A model generated the notes under the pieces. That model was not told where the DNA came from and did no database searches. It worked only from the letters and a program-made list of their open reading frames with translations. 64,000 nucleotides of DNA from Calvatia gigantea (lineage: Eukaryota; Basidiomycota; Agaricomycetes; Agaricales; Lycoperdaceae). Below, piece by piece: positions 1 through 13,188 of this stretch. Numbering within the stretch: position 1 is the stretch's first letter; each line of letters opens with the position of its first letter. Where the stretch lies: positions 2,046,001 to 2,110,000 of the forward strand of contig JACAAK010000014.1 in NCBI GenBank assembly GCA_025093985.1, given 5' to 3'. Made by a program: the position numbers and the translations under genes.

Positions 1-2
1 AT

Positions 3-449
3 ATCCAGGCGGACTTTCTCGAGCCTGAAACTGAAGACCTAATACACCGATTACTCAGTGTCAAAGGAAATCTCGGAGGGAGGGCGGATATCATACTTTC
101 TGACATGGCGGCGAACTCAACGGGCAATGATATGCGCGACATTGAATCGAGTTTGAGAATTTGTGAATCTGTGTATGATTTTGCTACGCGTCATCTACGG
201 ACAGCAGGAAGTATCGGGCGGAAGAAAGGTGGTGTGTTGTTGTAAGTTGGTGTTTCTTGTATCCAAATCTTTCCTCGTTAACTTGCGAATATAGGATGAA
301 GTATTTTACCCACCCTCTCTTACAGCAGTTCTGCAAAGAGAGTCTAATACGGAACTTCACCGAAGTGAGGACTGTCAAGCCACCTTCAAGTCGTGCAGGA
401 GTCGAAAGAAGCTTATTTCCTCTGCCAAGGTTGGAAAGGCTCATGTTAG
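3..449 (+). CDS. MRM2: FtsJ/RrmJ-family rRNA 2'-O-methyltransferase, MRM2-like (3' end only, frameshifted)
   Basis: Partial gene; the 5' part lies before the window. Family members transfer a methyl group from SAM to a ribose 2'-OH of rRNA; the closest match I recognise is the mitochondrial Mrm2 type. Exon 3-241 carries the catalytic-core motif ADIILSDMAANSTGN and continues ICESVYDFATRHLR. An intron (gtaagt at 242, ag at 294) is followed by KYFTHP, FTEVRTVKPPSSRA, the family's C-terminal beta strand and K/R-P-x-x-S-R segment. The expected ending (ESKEAYFLCQGWKGSC, stop 447-449) lies one frame off: a single extra base near 396-399 (gcagga) restores it. Without that correction the frame runs to a stop at 488-490. 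I read this as a 1-base insertion, error or mutation. Family call firm; mitochondrial assignment inferred. Confidence 0.78.
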
Positions 450-1185
450 TCTGCAACCTCTCAGAATCGCACTCTTGCGGTATGCCTTAATGACGCCGTC
501 GACCTAACCACATGGTTGTGCCTTCCCCGACCAAAATCGGCTCTCATGGGATTCCGGCTCCAATCCTGAGCCTACCGTGGCCGTCGTGGCTTTGGATCTC
601 TGCGGGATTTACATTACAGGATTGGTATTATTACCGAGCCAACTCTTCGACTTCTTTACCCTACTTCCAAATTGACAAACGGATATAATAACTCCTTTGC
701 AATATACTCAGTATCGACGCAGTGTACATGAACATTCCCCACGTGACAAAACATGGGAAGCGCCAAAACAGTTTCTTGTGAAAACGGCCCAAGGATTCAG
801 TATTCAGTCCTTGGGTATAATTCCACTTGTTGTAAGACCTCACGCCCCACACCAGATGATGGTATTAGACATGTAATTAAACGATAGTCGATCTTATTCA
901 TTTTTACCCAGAGGCGTCCGTTGTCTTTTGCGCACTACTCAATGAATTTCCATACCCCAAGTTCGAATATTACGGACTGCGCGAGCTTTACCCCCGTATT
1001 TTGTCGAGGATGGAATGTTGTTCCTAGCTTGTATTTGACCGCTGTCAGCTCTAAGTGGGTTATGAAATTGGATATGATTGAACTCCGAAGATCCCGAATG
1101 AGTTCGCCAATTATTACAGTGTTTCAATTGGGAGCCTGTAGGTTATATGACCTGAGCCCAGACGATGGTTTGTCGATGTTCCCCA
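450..1185. other. intergenic, no gene seen
   Basis: About 735 bases between the ends of two converging genes. It holds only short open frames without recognisable motifs or plausible splice patterns. It must contain both 3' UTRs. Confidence 0.6.
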
Positions 1186-3672
1186 TCATTCCACACTAGT
1201 AGCAGGATCGAGTTCGTCAAGCTTGGCAAACTTGTATAAAGGCTGTAGCCTTGCGTTCTTCCGCAAGAATACCCAGCGGCGGATCCAGTAAGGAAGGAAC
1301 TCGGTGAGCTGGTACGATGCATGCCTGTACGTTGGTACAGCAAAGACGAAGTCGAGCTCTTCGAGGGTCCGTTGCTTCGTTTCTGCGCGTTTTCAATTAT
1401 GCATGATTTTTCTCAGTTAGGGGCGGTGGCGAAAAAGTAAAGAAGAGAATCCTACCTGGCACGAGGAAGAAAATCATAATGAAGGCGACAAAGTTCAGTC
1501 CGACAAAGAATCCGAATACTAAGAGCAGTACTCGGTGCTGAGAATATACATGGTGATATCTGGATTCAACAACGTACCTCCTACGCTACCCATTGCGCCA
1601 AGCATACGCGGGAATGAAAGCGAAAAAACAGCTGCCCAAAAGAGACAGGTCGCAACGGCCCACGACCTACTATCTGCATAAGTATGTCGATCGGAGTAGT
1701 CATATGAGAAGGACGAACATTCCCATTTCGCGATGCGTGAGCGGGAAGACTTCTGCTGAGTAGGTGTATGGTACGGGGCCTTCCCCAGGAGAGTAGAACA
1801 CTGGGGGCAATTGTAGTAAGAGTCCGGGTGATAAGTGACAAGACTAGCGATACTGACCAGTAAACAAGAAGATAAAAAGAGCGATAAGAGGCACTCTTGC
1901 GGGATTAGTCTTGGGGATCAAGAAGGAGAGTCCCGTCGCAAGAAGGGTCCAGGCCATATTGGGGAACGTGAAGAGGAAGAAGGTTTCGACGTCCAAACTG
2001 TATCGATGGTCTGCAGATCGAGTTATCGAGTGGGTTCCTCAGGTTCTAAAATATTGACGCACCCAAACAGCGGGGAAGGCAAATAACCAATTAACCAAAC
2101 CGAATCCCCAGGACGCAAGCAACGCGTCACGAACAGTATATCCAGCTTCACGGAAGATCGTAGATGAATAGAATGCGATGATATTGATGCCGCACATCTG
2201 TTGGGCGATCATTACTACCCAACTCGCGAGTGTTCGCCCGCCTGATCCTAGGGAATCGTAAAGAGCTCGAAAAAATCTGCTCTTGTAAGTCGTCCCCTTG
2301 AGGACAGCGAATTCCTCGACGAGTTGTGTGTGGACATAGTATAAATCTCTAGCAGCCTGCAATTCGCTGTTGCGGAGCCGGCAAAACGATTTGTATGCGT
2401 CCTGATACCTGTTCTTCTTCATGTACCATCGAGGTGATTCGGGGCAGAAGTAGACTCCGATTGTAAGTGGGATCGCTGGAAGGAATGCCGAACCGAGTTG
2501 GAGACGCCAGGCGATGCTGCCGACACGGAAGAAAGCCAGATTGGCCGAGAATCCGAGGAAGATGCCGAACGCGGTCTGTGTGAGGGGAGTTGAACTATTG
2601 TGGCAGTCCATACGCGTGTTGGGGTGGTTGCGTCGCACTGGACTTACCCACAGTTGCCAGGACATGACAAGACCACCACGAATGTTAGCTGGAACGTTTT
2701 CTGCTGCGAAAACTGGGGACGTCGTCGCCTTGGGTCCCATACCAAGGCCTAGCAAAAGGCGACAAACCTAAAATCTGTTAAGGGACCTGCACATTGGTAG
2801 AAGCGATTCAAGTTTGGAAAACATACAAGGAGCTGCGGCCACGTCTGGGCCAAACCCTGGCCGATGACGCTCAAAGTACAGAACACACCGCACCAGAACA
2901 GTGCTCCTCGACGTCCGAAATAATAGTTCAATGGGTCCGTGAGCCAGCACCCAATAAGGCATGACGCAATGTATGGGCTTAGATTTGAACGTGAGACGTA
3001 AATTACAGGCTGAACAAGGGCCAAATGTACCTACCCTGCATTGATTACACCCACAATCCATTCGTTTCGCTCTGGATTCGGGCCACCTACTAGGCCGAAT
3101 TCATCAGGGAAAGATAAGTTGGCGCCATTAGATCCTGTTTGATCCCAACCCCTGATGAATTGAAGGATCAGTTATTTGTGAGACTGAGAATTTCGTGAAC
3201 GTACTGGACGGCTGCGGCCAAACTGCAAAGAATTACTGTCATATACAAAGCACGTGGTTGATCCCATTTATCTGAGCGGAACCCAGCATTGGCGGAAGGT
3301 TGGCAAGGTAGGGAATGGATCTTACGTGTTGCCTCTCTGCGGATAATTGCTTTGTCGTCTTCGGTCAGGTCGGAAATATTCTCGAAATATGTTGGGTTCT
3401 GCGCCAATAGAGCACCCTTCCAAAAGAGTTGCAATTTATCTCCAAAGCCTTTCTCTGCTGTAAACTCTTCAACTTGTCTGCAAGAGCTTTTCACGAGGGA
3501 TTCCTGTGTAGCAGGTTCTGGCATTCTGGCCAGTAGCTGTTGTGAAATTTGATAAAATTTAGGAGGCTGATGTGACTTACTTGGCTTGTATATTGTTTGC
3601 TAGGTCTATTCGTTCTTGGCTTTCTTCGCTGTTCGACAGCTTCTGCTCCCGCACGACACTTTCTGTTGACAT
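1186..3672 (-). CDS. MFS sugar transporter (lactose permease/hexose type), 12 exons, two apparent 1-base insertions
   Basis: Twelve-exon membrane transporter of the sugar-porter family, about 613 codons. Start ATG at 3672 ([17 protein letters not shown]); stop 1186-1188. Exons by eye (high to low): 3672-3581, 3525-3326, 3271-3205, 3151-3035, 2977-2827, 2767-2648, 2575-2063, 2010-1858, 1800-1719, 1666-1578, 1518-1456, 1382-1186. Family motifs in order: [14 protein letters not shown] after the first membrane helix, [11 protein letters not shown] loop, [30 protein letters not shown], and [12 protein letters not shown] near the end. The cytosolic tail ([17 protein letters not shown]) is typical of basidiomycete members. 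In exon 8 the conserved [20 protein letters not shown] reads through only if one g (after ACA) and one c (after CTT CTT) are treated as extra; all splice phases then agree. Substrate cannot be told from sequence. Confidence 0.85.
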
Positions 3673-4720
3673 TGTGAGTGGGAAGTGGAGGGCAAAGATC
3701 TAATGAACCTTGTTCGCCAAATCATACTTACGGCGCCCTCTCGGCAACACGGCCCTTTAGAAGCCCCACAAGGTCGATGGAGTATCACCGTAACAAAGGT
3801 AAGTATAAATAGCGTCTTCCGTCAATTTCGGCAATATATTGAGCCAGCCAACGCCATCAGATATTTTCGATACTCGCCTGGGAAACATCGGATGCATTGA
3901 GGTTGGCAATGTAGAGTGGGGCTCGTCGCTGATAGGTGCTGATACCGTTTGTGAGCCTAGCGTCTATGAACGGTTTACAATATTTGCACTGGACATGTCG
4001 TACATTTCTTGGGTCTATACCTGACCGCGGTGGTGTAGGAGTCGGACCAGGTACTTAGAAAATTTGGGCGTTAGTGGGCACTTCGATGTTGAAGAAAAGG
4101 AGGAAACCATTTGAGAGTGTTCAAGGCGGGCGGATGATTATTGTGCATCGAAGGAATTCAAGCAACTAATAGGAAAGGGTGATTAGTATTAATATTGATC
4201 AGGGATAGAGTTCAGACGTTTCGGTAGATAGTAGATAGTAAAAATTGATGTCGACTACGTGGAGAAGTACGAAGAGGAATTACTGGAGGTTGGTGAACAG
4301 TTAGGCTTAGATAATAGAGCAATCACTTGACCAAGAAACGAAACCCCCGAACGAAAGTATTTGCTGATCCACCCTCCGTCAAGACTCAACGCGTCACCAT
4401 CGACATCTCCGGGATAGCTGGTGAACGGCTGGATCACTCTAATCACTCTCAGATGCTCGCACCCTCGCGGTAAAACCTCATAAATTCCGTTTGTTCGTGT
4501 GAATCCGATGGAAATGTGACTGGTAAGCTCAGCGTTCGCTCTGATTCTGGTGTCTGGTATATTGTGATGGCAGCTGCGGATATAGCACACGAGGCCTAAT
4601 GTACCCATATCAAGAACAAGGTTAGCACTTCCCCTATGCCTGCATGCATGGGCATGAGGTGGCATGGTCGCCTTATAAGGGGGGAGTCCTTCGAAGGCAC
4701 GCCCTACCCCAACAACCAAC
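3673..4720. other. intergenic region between divergent genes
   Basis: About 1 kb that must hold the promoters of the transporter (-) and the sacsin-like gene (+). I see no clear TATA box, repeat or RNA gene. The longest open frame here (- strand, 4255-4764) overlaps the first sacsin exon antisense and has no recognisable motif. Confidence 0.5.
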
Positions 4721-7700
4721 ATGGTAGAGGGCTTTGGAGAGAACGTTGCCCCGACGGCAGCCATTCGAGCGATATTGGGCAGCTACCCATTCTCCATTGG
4801 TCTTCTTCGCGAAATTCTCCAGAACTCAGACGACGCTCGAGCTATCAAACAGGTTTGTCACTCTTCTTCTTCGTGTCTTCCCCATTCACCCTTGTGTGTC
4901 CAGGTTTTTGTGCTTGACCGACGTTCGCATGGCGCCAAAGCCATATATGATCCTTATCTTGCCGCGACTCAAGGCCCGGCGCTGTTGGCCTACAACAATG
5001 AATTGATCCATGATGACGATTGGAAGGCGTTACAAAACATTCATCGATCGTCTAAAACTGCTGATACATCGTAGATATCGCTTTATTTCTTGTCATTTCG
5101 TATTCTCATACTCTGAACAGGAAAATCGGCAAGTATGGAATCGGCTTCCGTTCTTGCTATCACGTACGTTTTTTTTTTTTCGGTTTTCGCATAGCAAAGT
5201 CTCAATGACTTATGCTAGGTTACGGACACCCCCCACATCCTTTCTGGCTCGCATCTTGCGATCCTGGACCCTAAACACGATTTTGCTGAATTCCACGGTG
5301 TCAAAGTCGGCGGTGTTAAGTTGAATATTGAAGACAACTGGAAGACATATAGCGACCATATCGCTGCGTTTGATGCGTTCCTTCCTTGCTCTGAGTGGGG
5401 AAAATCCTTCCACGGATCCATCTTTCGATTGCCCCTGCGCACGTCCAGAAGTCCGATCAGCAATAAGGCCGTCTCCCCTGATGAGATCTCGCAACTACTC
5501 AGGGACTTTGCGAGGGAGGAGTTGAATGTCTCTCTACTCTTCTTACGCAATGTCACCTCGATTGAGATCTATGAGATCGATGTGGATGGCAAGAAGTCAG
5601 AGATTGCACGTGCGACAATCGATCGTACACCGTTGGAGTTGCATGAAGAGTATGAGATACGCAAAGCCAATATCCGTGTCCATCATCTTGACGGCTCGTC
5701 GGATGAGGGAGAATGGCGTATTGTGCATGCTCCCTTTTCCGAAGCAGACGCGGTGGATATCCTCTCTGAGCGGCTTGGTGGTAACCCGACGGCCACGTTA
5801 TCCCAACATAAACTCAGCCCTTCCATGGACTTTGCTTTTCCTCTGAACCCGTCGGGCACAACCAAGATCGGACGACTATTCACATACCTCCCCCTTCCTC
5901 TAAGGACAGAATTTCCTGTTCATATCAATGCATTGTTTTCCCTGACACAATCGAGGCAAAACCTGCGGAACGGTGGTGAGATTGGTATCGTCAAGAACTC
6001 AGACGATCAGTACGTCGCTTGATCTCTTCCAATATGTCTACTAAGGACGTTTGAAAGTGCCTTGACAGAGTGGAACTGGTTACTGTTTGAGACGTATATA
6101 CCTCAGGCCTGGGGAGACCTCCTCGAAGTTCTCGTGAAATGTGATCAGATCGAAAACGTCTTCGATGCCTGGCCCAGCCCTCAAGCCGAAGTACAATCCG
6201 GAGATTATGTGTATTGGAAAAAAATGCCCCTCCACGTTGCGCAACATGCCCTTGAGCTGCCTATCTGGCCTGTCTTTGGCGTAAATCACCCCTCATATCA
6301 TGTCATCGCGTCTTTGCTCGTCGCGGACGGGGGAGCTAAAGATGACGTCCTAGCTGCTCTTGTCCGTGCTGGCCTTTTGATCACCCAACCGCCGAAATAT
6401 ATCACCGACATTATTCGCGACGACGTCAAAATATTATCACCCGAGGTTGCACACGAAGAATTGCTGGTACGTTCAATTTCCCTGCATTCATTCATCCATT
6501 AATGTCCACTTCTTAGCATTTCGTTGCCAAAATTGGAGCGCTCGGTGACGCGGATGCCCAAACAATCCTTTCTTACCTCTTATCCACGTCTAATTGCCGT
6601 TACATCACGGGTCTTCCGCTGATCCCGTCTATTGACGGGCCGAGGATTACACTCTCCACTAAGAATAATTCGAGAAAGTCCTATACTCTATTCGACGAAA
6701 CAGAGGAACAATTGTTCAGCGCTTACGATAACGAAGCTGTTCCGCTCAAACAGCTTACCCCAGCCGTTCGCGGAGTCTTGATCAATCAAGGTCCCAAAAT
6801 CCTGAACCTGAAGAAGCTCGATGGGTCCCGAGTTGCAACCTACCTGAATGCCTCGTCATATGCCTCGTCGTCCCAAGAGGCAGCAACTCAGGATCAAATG
6901 CGTTGGTTGAACAAATTCTGGGATTGGGTGCAGAGGTGGACGTCGGATACCACTTTCTGTATTCGATACTATCTCGTCCCCACCACCAGAGGCTTCAAGC
7001 GCCCAACAGACGTCGTGTTCGATCCCCAAGGCAATAGTGCAATCGCAGAGCTTCTCAAGCTGCTCGGTGTTCCAGTTGTCGACCCCCGTTTGAGCAAGAC
7101 AGCTTCCGGGGCTTTGAAGCACCTGTATCCCAGTTCCGACATCCACGCTCTCCTTCGTGCGCTTCCTTCGACCATAAATGTGGAGCTCTCTGAGGATCAG
7201 TCAAAACAACTTTGTGCTTATCTCCTCAGATATCTTCCATCGTCCTGCTCTCGCCACGGCGCGATTGCCACAGACAACTATCTCCGCTCTCGATTGCGCT
7301 CATTGCCTATCTATCCAGTCATGTCCCCCTCCTACGATGGTCCACCCCCGGTTGGCCGAACATCCATTGCTGCCAATAGAATCGTACGCGGTGTAAATCC
7401 ACACGATGTGTCAATATTTCCGCGGGTTGATTCGATTACATACCTTGACCTACGATCGATTCACGAGAAAGTGTTACAATACTTGGACGCGAGCCACAGC
7501 TCTTCCCTCTCCATTAACGAAATGTATGGCCTGATGCTGCAACACTTTCGTGTCCAGTCATTTGATGCACAGGTTGCATTTGTCAAACATCTGGATTCCA
7601 ACTTCTCCAGTGTCTCGCGCAACGTTCTCAACAGCTTGGCAACGACGAGATTTGTTCCCGTCAGAGATGGAACCCTCCAAATGCCGAAGGATCTTGTTGA

Positions 7701-10700
7701 TCCTGAAGCACCTCTCGCTTCACTGTTTCCAAGCCCTTCTTCCTCTCTTCCGGATACAACGACACCTGCCCTGAAGACTCTCGCCTTCCACCTGCGTCAG
7801 CTTAAACTTTTTGTCACGGAGCTATCAATGGACATTATACGGGACCGCGTTCGTTCTATTGCGGGTGGTCATTGCCTCGAGCCGGAGGTCCTGGCCTGTG
7901 ATCTTATTAACCTCCTCACCGACACAGGTTTCGATTGTCGCCATCTTTCCCAGCCATCCCAATCCTCGCACTTCTCTTCGAAACTTGAATGGATTCCGAC
8001 GCTGGACGGACTCAAAAGCCCGCTGCAATGCCGGGACTCGTTTTCCCATTCGGGGAAGAAGGACCTGTTTGATGAGGTCTTTTCAATGGTCGTACCTAGG
8101 GCCCGTATTGGCGTGCACCTACGTCAGGCCTTTGGTTGGGATTGTGATGTAGGGTTTGGAATACTATCCCAACAACTGACAAAGGTCCTGGACGGCCCCG
8201 AGCCATCATACGAGAAAATCCGCGAAATTGTCAAGGAGCTGGGACATCGAAATTTAACTGGGTTGGAGATTGCTTCCCTTCGCGAGATGCTCCACGACCG
8301 GTGCTGGATCCCATCTCGTAACGGTACTCTTGTATCAATTGAATTTGCACTACTGGGAAGCGAGGAGTTACCCGAAATCGGCTTCCATTCGGTCGTGTTT
8401 GATTCACATCGTCATTCCCGAGTGCGAGAATTTCTCAAAGGAATGGGCTGTGTAGAACGGTGCGTAATCGACCAGAGGACTTTGTACAAGCTGTCAAGCT
8501 GATAACTATGTAGGCCCTTAAAGACGACAATTTTGGAGTATCTGCAAAAGCTCCATGCAATAAGCCATGAGAAGATAGGAGATCGACATGTTACTCGAGA
8601 CCTCATCCGCCTGTTGGCGTGGCTCCCTCCACTACTGCCAGAAGAACGTGCCAACCTATTCATTCCCGATACCAACGGCACACTTTGTCCATTTGACGAT
8701 ATTTACTATAACGATGTCGGACCTAGTGCCTGCCTTTACGACATCGGATCTGACACTTTGGCACACCCAGACATTTCACCTGGTCTCGCAACCGACTTGG
8801 GATTGAAACCTTTGGGCTTGATGGGTTTGCAAGGTCGAGCCGACGATGATCTTGACATGGGAGAGGATTTGATTACCACTATCCGCAACCGCCTGCGGGA
8901 GTACACTGATTCTCAGTTGCTTCTTGAGTTCTTTGCGAATGCATCCGATGCCGGGGCAACGGAGTTCAACGTCCTCATTGATGATTCGAGGATGCCAAAC
9001 TTGACTTTGCTCTCTCCACGTTGCCGTGGATTCTACGACGTTCCCGCGCTTATCATCCATAATGATAGTGTCTTCACCAATGACGACTTTAGAGGGATTC
9101 TGCGCACCGGCGTAGGTGGAAAATCAGGGAGGAAGGATACCATTGGACAGTTTGGGCTCGGTGCTCTGACTATGTTCCATATCACGGAGGTATGATCTTA
9201 CCCAACAGCCGATAAGCATCGATATTCATTACCATATTAGTTCGCTACAATTATATCTCGGGACCAAGTGCTATTCTTGAACCCGAGCAAGTGCCATCTT
9301 CCAGTCGATAAGGCTGCGCTGCGCCTACCGCTTTCTACAGTACGAAAGTGAGGGACTTTTTTTGGTTCAATTCGAGTTTCTCATGTCTCCGTCCCTAGGT
9401 TGTACAAGGACCATTTGTCTCCATTGATAGGGTTATTTGGCTTCGAGCCACCTGAGGATACCAACGAGGACTATTCATACAAGGGTGTATGTGGTTTGTA
9501 TTTAAGTCGTTCGTGACATTCTGACGGAAGTCTCTTAGACTATATTTCGCCTCCCCGTCCGGTCGAGTAAACAGTTCTTTGATGTCGAGCCCGTCTTTGA
9601 GAAAAAGACAAGATTGGAAGACCTCGTCTTCAACTTCAAGCCCTTTTCGTCAAAGTGTCTCTTGTTCACTTCGATAACTGCTATCCAACTTTTTGACCGG
9701 AAATACCGCACCCCCCGGCTTCTGTGGTCCGTTACAGCATCCCGGAATCAGCCGCACCAGGTCAAGGAGAACGTCACTGCATCCACAACCACGATTAGTA
9801 GCTCAGATCCACCACAAGATCAAGAATGGCGAATCTTATCCTTGGCAGTGGATGACTTGCACCTTCCGTCGTTTATCCCTTCGCTTCAAGAGAAATATCG
9901 ACTCAGACTTCCACCCGTGGTCCGAGTCGCTGCGTGCTCTTCACCAGAACGTAGCCATAATCTGTTTTCAACCCTTCCACTTCCGATTTCGCTCGATCTC
10001 CCTGTCCATATATCTGGCCCTTTCATCCTGGCATCCGATAGGAGATCAATCCGGCTTGATGAGTACGAGAATTTGGAGGCATCGTATAATCGATGGCTGC
10101 TAACGGAGGTGATCCCGAGCCTGTACCTGTCCTTATTGGAGGACCGCGCCTCATCGTCCGATAACGCAGTATATTGGCCTGCCAACACTAAACTTATACC
10201 TGAAGATACCTACAACGTTATTTCGACAATGGTCATCGATGAAGTCTATCAGACGGCAGCGACATCAGATTATTCCATTTTCAGAAGCAAGTTCCATGCC
10301 CTTCCCCTTCACCCCCACAACACCCACCTCCTACTTCATCTTCCTCTTTCCATTCTTAAAGTCTTGGAGATGATCAAACCTCTAGACGTGGTCCAACTTC
10401 CTTCTTCAGTCACTCGGCGACTCCGAAAAGTGGACGGTGGACATGTTTTATTTGTGACTCCGAAGTATGTTCATGGACAGATCCTGCTGAGGCCGACACG
10501 GTTTTCAGCATCAAAACTCGAGTTTGGGCAATTACAGGAATTGATCGATTTTCTGGTTAGGGACCCGGATGCCTTCGGTTGCCTAGTTGGGTTGCGGTTG
10601 CTCCCGCTCGAAGATGGAAGCTTCGCTGAATTCAGTGACTCCTCTAGCTCTTGCTTTTACGTTGCCCCGCCCCAAGTAATTGAAAAGGTCGTTTTCAAAT

Positions 10701-13188
10701 CACACCGCCTTGTGCACCATGACCTGGTGACAACCAAGCTTCTTGACCTGGATATCAACCTCAACGTGCAGAGGATCACAAACGTGAACATAGGAGTGCT
10801 GCTGAACGACTATGTGCCTATGGCGCCTACCCTTGATAATACGGACCCTATTATACAACTCTGGGTCAAAAACTTTTGGAGGGTCTTCTCGTTGTTCGAC
10901 ATCCCCACGTCCAACATTGCCCATTATCCGCTCATACCAACTCTGCAATCAGGCCACTACCTCTCTCTTGCTTATTGCAAGACACCTTCGATTATTCTTG
11001 CTAATTTTTCCGGTCATGAATGGCTATCTCGCTGTCTATCGCAAATGGGCTTCACGCTTGTCGACACTGCGTCGCTGTCAAGCGAAGTCCGATCCGCCCT
11101 TTCCTCTCCTGAGCTCTCTGTTGGCAATGTACTTGCCTTGTTGTTCAATCGTCATGAAAGCGTGGTAACTTTATTCGGCTCTCTGGATGCAGATTTACGC
11201 CTCAAATTCACGTCATGGATCCGCTCTCACTTAGTAGGCAAGAAGAAGGGTTTTTTCATGAAGCATTTGCAATACTCGACGTTACCAATGTGGAGAACAG
11301 CTGATGGCTCATTCAGCTCCGCAAATGAGGTTCACATGCTCCCCAGAGGTGTAACCATTGAATCTGTTGCGCCTTTTGCTTCAGTCGTCATTGTCAGCCA
11401 CGACCTCATACTCGAATCCATGGGAATTCAACCCTCTCCCATACGATCCGTAGTCAAAATTCCGATGCGCTTGGAACCACAATTGGAAAGGGCCTACCAA
11501 AACCTCGTGCGTGTACTCCTGGCACACGACGCCAAAGGCCCATCCATCCCTGTTCCGAACTCCCAGAGGTTGATACGGGAATCAAACATGCTCTGCTCTT
11601 CCAGAGACGACCTCTTCCTCGCAGCCTTTGGTTTAAACTCGGAGCATTTTATCTTGCCGTCTTTCCACAGTTTTGAAGACCAACTCGGGCAATTTGGACT
11701 GAAGAGACAAACCAAACTCGATTTAACCATGTTCAAGACTTGTGTCGAAGCGTTCCAGAGTCTTAACAGTGATGATTTGCGGGACAGAGCCGCAATTCTT
11801 TTCCAAATCTTCTGTGAAGATTTGCCTCTCCGGGTTGGTGTGAATCAGGTATATCAGTGGAGACTTTTCGACAACCTGCGGTTCATTCCTCGCAACATGA
11901 CTCCTCGGCCTCTAGGAAATAACGACGATGCACAATATATTGCTCCGCACATCCAAGCTCTCCCTGGTGTAGTGTCACCAAACGAACTCGTTCGAGAAGA
12001 ATTCCAAGCCATCGCATGGTCCCAGCGAGCGCTGTACGATGCACAGCCTCAACAGCGAGTTCTCATAGCGTATCCAGCTTTAAGTCTTCCGACTGCGGAG
12101 GAAGTGGTAAGCTCACCGTTCCTGTGTCCCACGGCTAACTAAATAGTTGGCATGGAACTATAGGTGAATCACCTCACGGTCCTAGCATCCCAGGGTGGCT
12201 CCGAACCATCCCAGAGATCGTATACTCCTCAATCATCTCGAGAAAACCTACAAATGGTTGAACGACCACGCGCAGGAAGCGCAACAATACTTACGTCAGA
12301 GGAAGGATATTGCACTATTTCTCAATGTCGATGATCCCACTAATGGCGCGGAAGAGTGGACCTGGAAGAAGGCAAAGCATATTCTACTTGACAACTACGA
12401 CACCAAACCCCTTCAATGCCCGAGGGACTTTCTCAAGAACTTCCACCCACTTCTTGCCGCAGCGGGAGCCGTTACAATCGATTACGGGCCAGACACCGAA
12501 AATAGATACGAACAGCCGACGAGCGAAGATCGCTTGACAAATCTCTCCAACAATTTTGACCAAATGAGGAAGAACAGGATATGCACCGACGTCAGCTTCA
12601 TCTGCTCTTCCCCAGACGATGAACCTCTGTATGCGCACCGTGGTTATCTAGCTGCCTACAGCGGTCATTTCATGGGAATGTTCTCTGGGTCCTTCCGTGA
12701 AGCTGGTGACGCCTCTCACATGAACCCGATTCACGTTCACGTTCCAGGGTTTTCTCGACGTTGTGTGGAATATGTTCTTGGTCAGTTGTGTTCTTCTTGG
12801 TCCACACACTGACTCACTTCGCTCTTTGATAGATTATGCATACACGGCAAAGCCACCAAACTTAAAGAGGGAAGACACGGATATCGATTTGGCGTTGGAG
12901 ATGCTCACGCTTGCGCATTCGTGGTTGATGTCGGACGCACAACGTGCCTTGCAAAATCTTGTCATCAAGATGAAGATGGTCGACCCTTACAATCTTGATA
13001 ACAGTAAGTCCTATGTTGCCGTTAATGATATTTCGAACTTATGTGCATTTATCATCCTTCAAGTCCTTACTACGGCTCAGCGCACACAGTCCATGGACTT
13101 GATTCATCATTGTAACGCATTTATGACAAGAAACGCGGCCTTAGTTCAGCAGGCGAAAGAGGAGAGTGCGGCAGCTGCCCTTAACTGA
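4721..13188 (+). CDS. sacsin-like protein with two HSP90-type ATPase modules and a C-terminal BTB/POZ domain
   Basis: Thirteen exons, about 2,611 codons. Exons: 4721-4852, 4904-5070, 5121-5163, 5219-6009, 6058-6466, 6517-8459, 8514-9189, 9241-9347, 9399-9486, 9539-12106, 12164-12780, 12833-13003, 13064-13188. ATG 4721 starts MVEGFGENVAPTAAIRAIL. Module 1 has the Bergerat N-box (LLREILQNSDDARAIKQ, about residues 28-44) and the glycine box GKYGIGFRSCYHVTD. A second, more divergent copy near residue 1,300 has LLLEFFANASDAGATEF and GQFGLGALTMFHITE. The C-terminal ~160 residues are BTB-like: DVSFICSS, LYAHRGYLAAYSGHFMGMF, YVLDYAYTAKPP. In animals sacsin is a large co-chaperone-like protein; BTB domains commonly bind partners or cullin-3. 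A role in protein quality control is inference. One extra g at 12192-12195 (ccaggg) shifts the frame at ASQ/VAPNHP; removing it makes every exon phase agree. No metal-binding or catalytic hydrolase motif was seen elsewhere. Confidence 0.85.

Noticed and set aside
2039..2086. Frame ending RQYFRT as the true C-terminus of the transporter
   Set aside because: This is intron read-through; a gtgcgt...ctgcag intron joins AVW to TID and the conserved remainder follows.
12121..12240. Alternative splice of the sacsin gene using the ag before ttggcatgg
   Set aside because: It gives a short unrelated peptide and a stop; the VNHLTVLA/VAPNHP reading with one extra g fits the downstream phases exactly.
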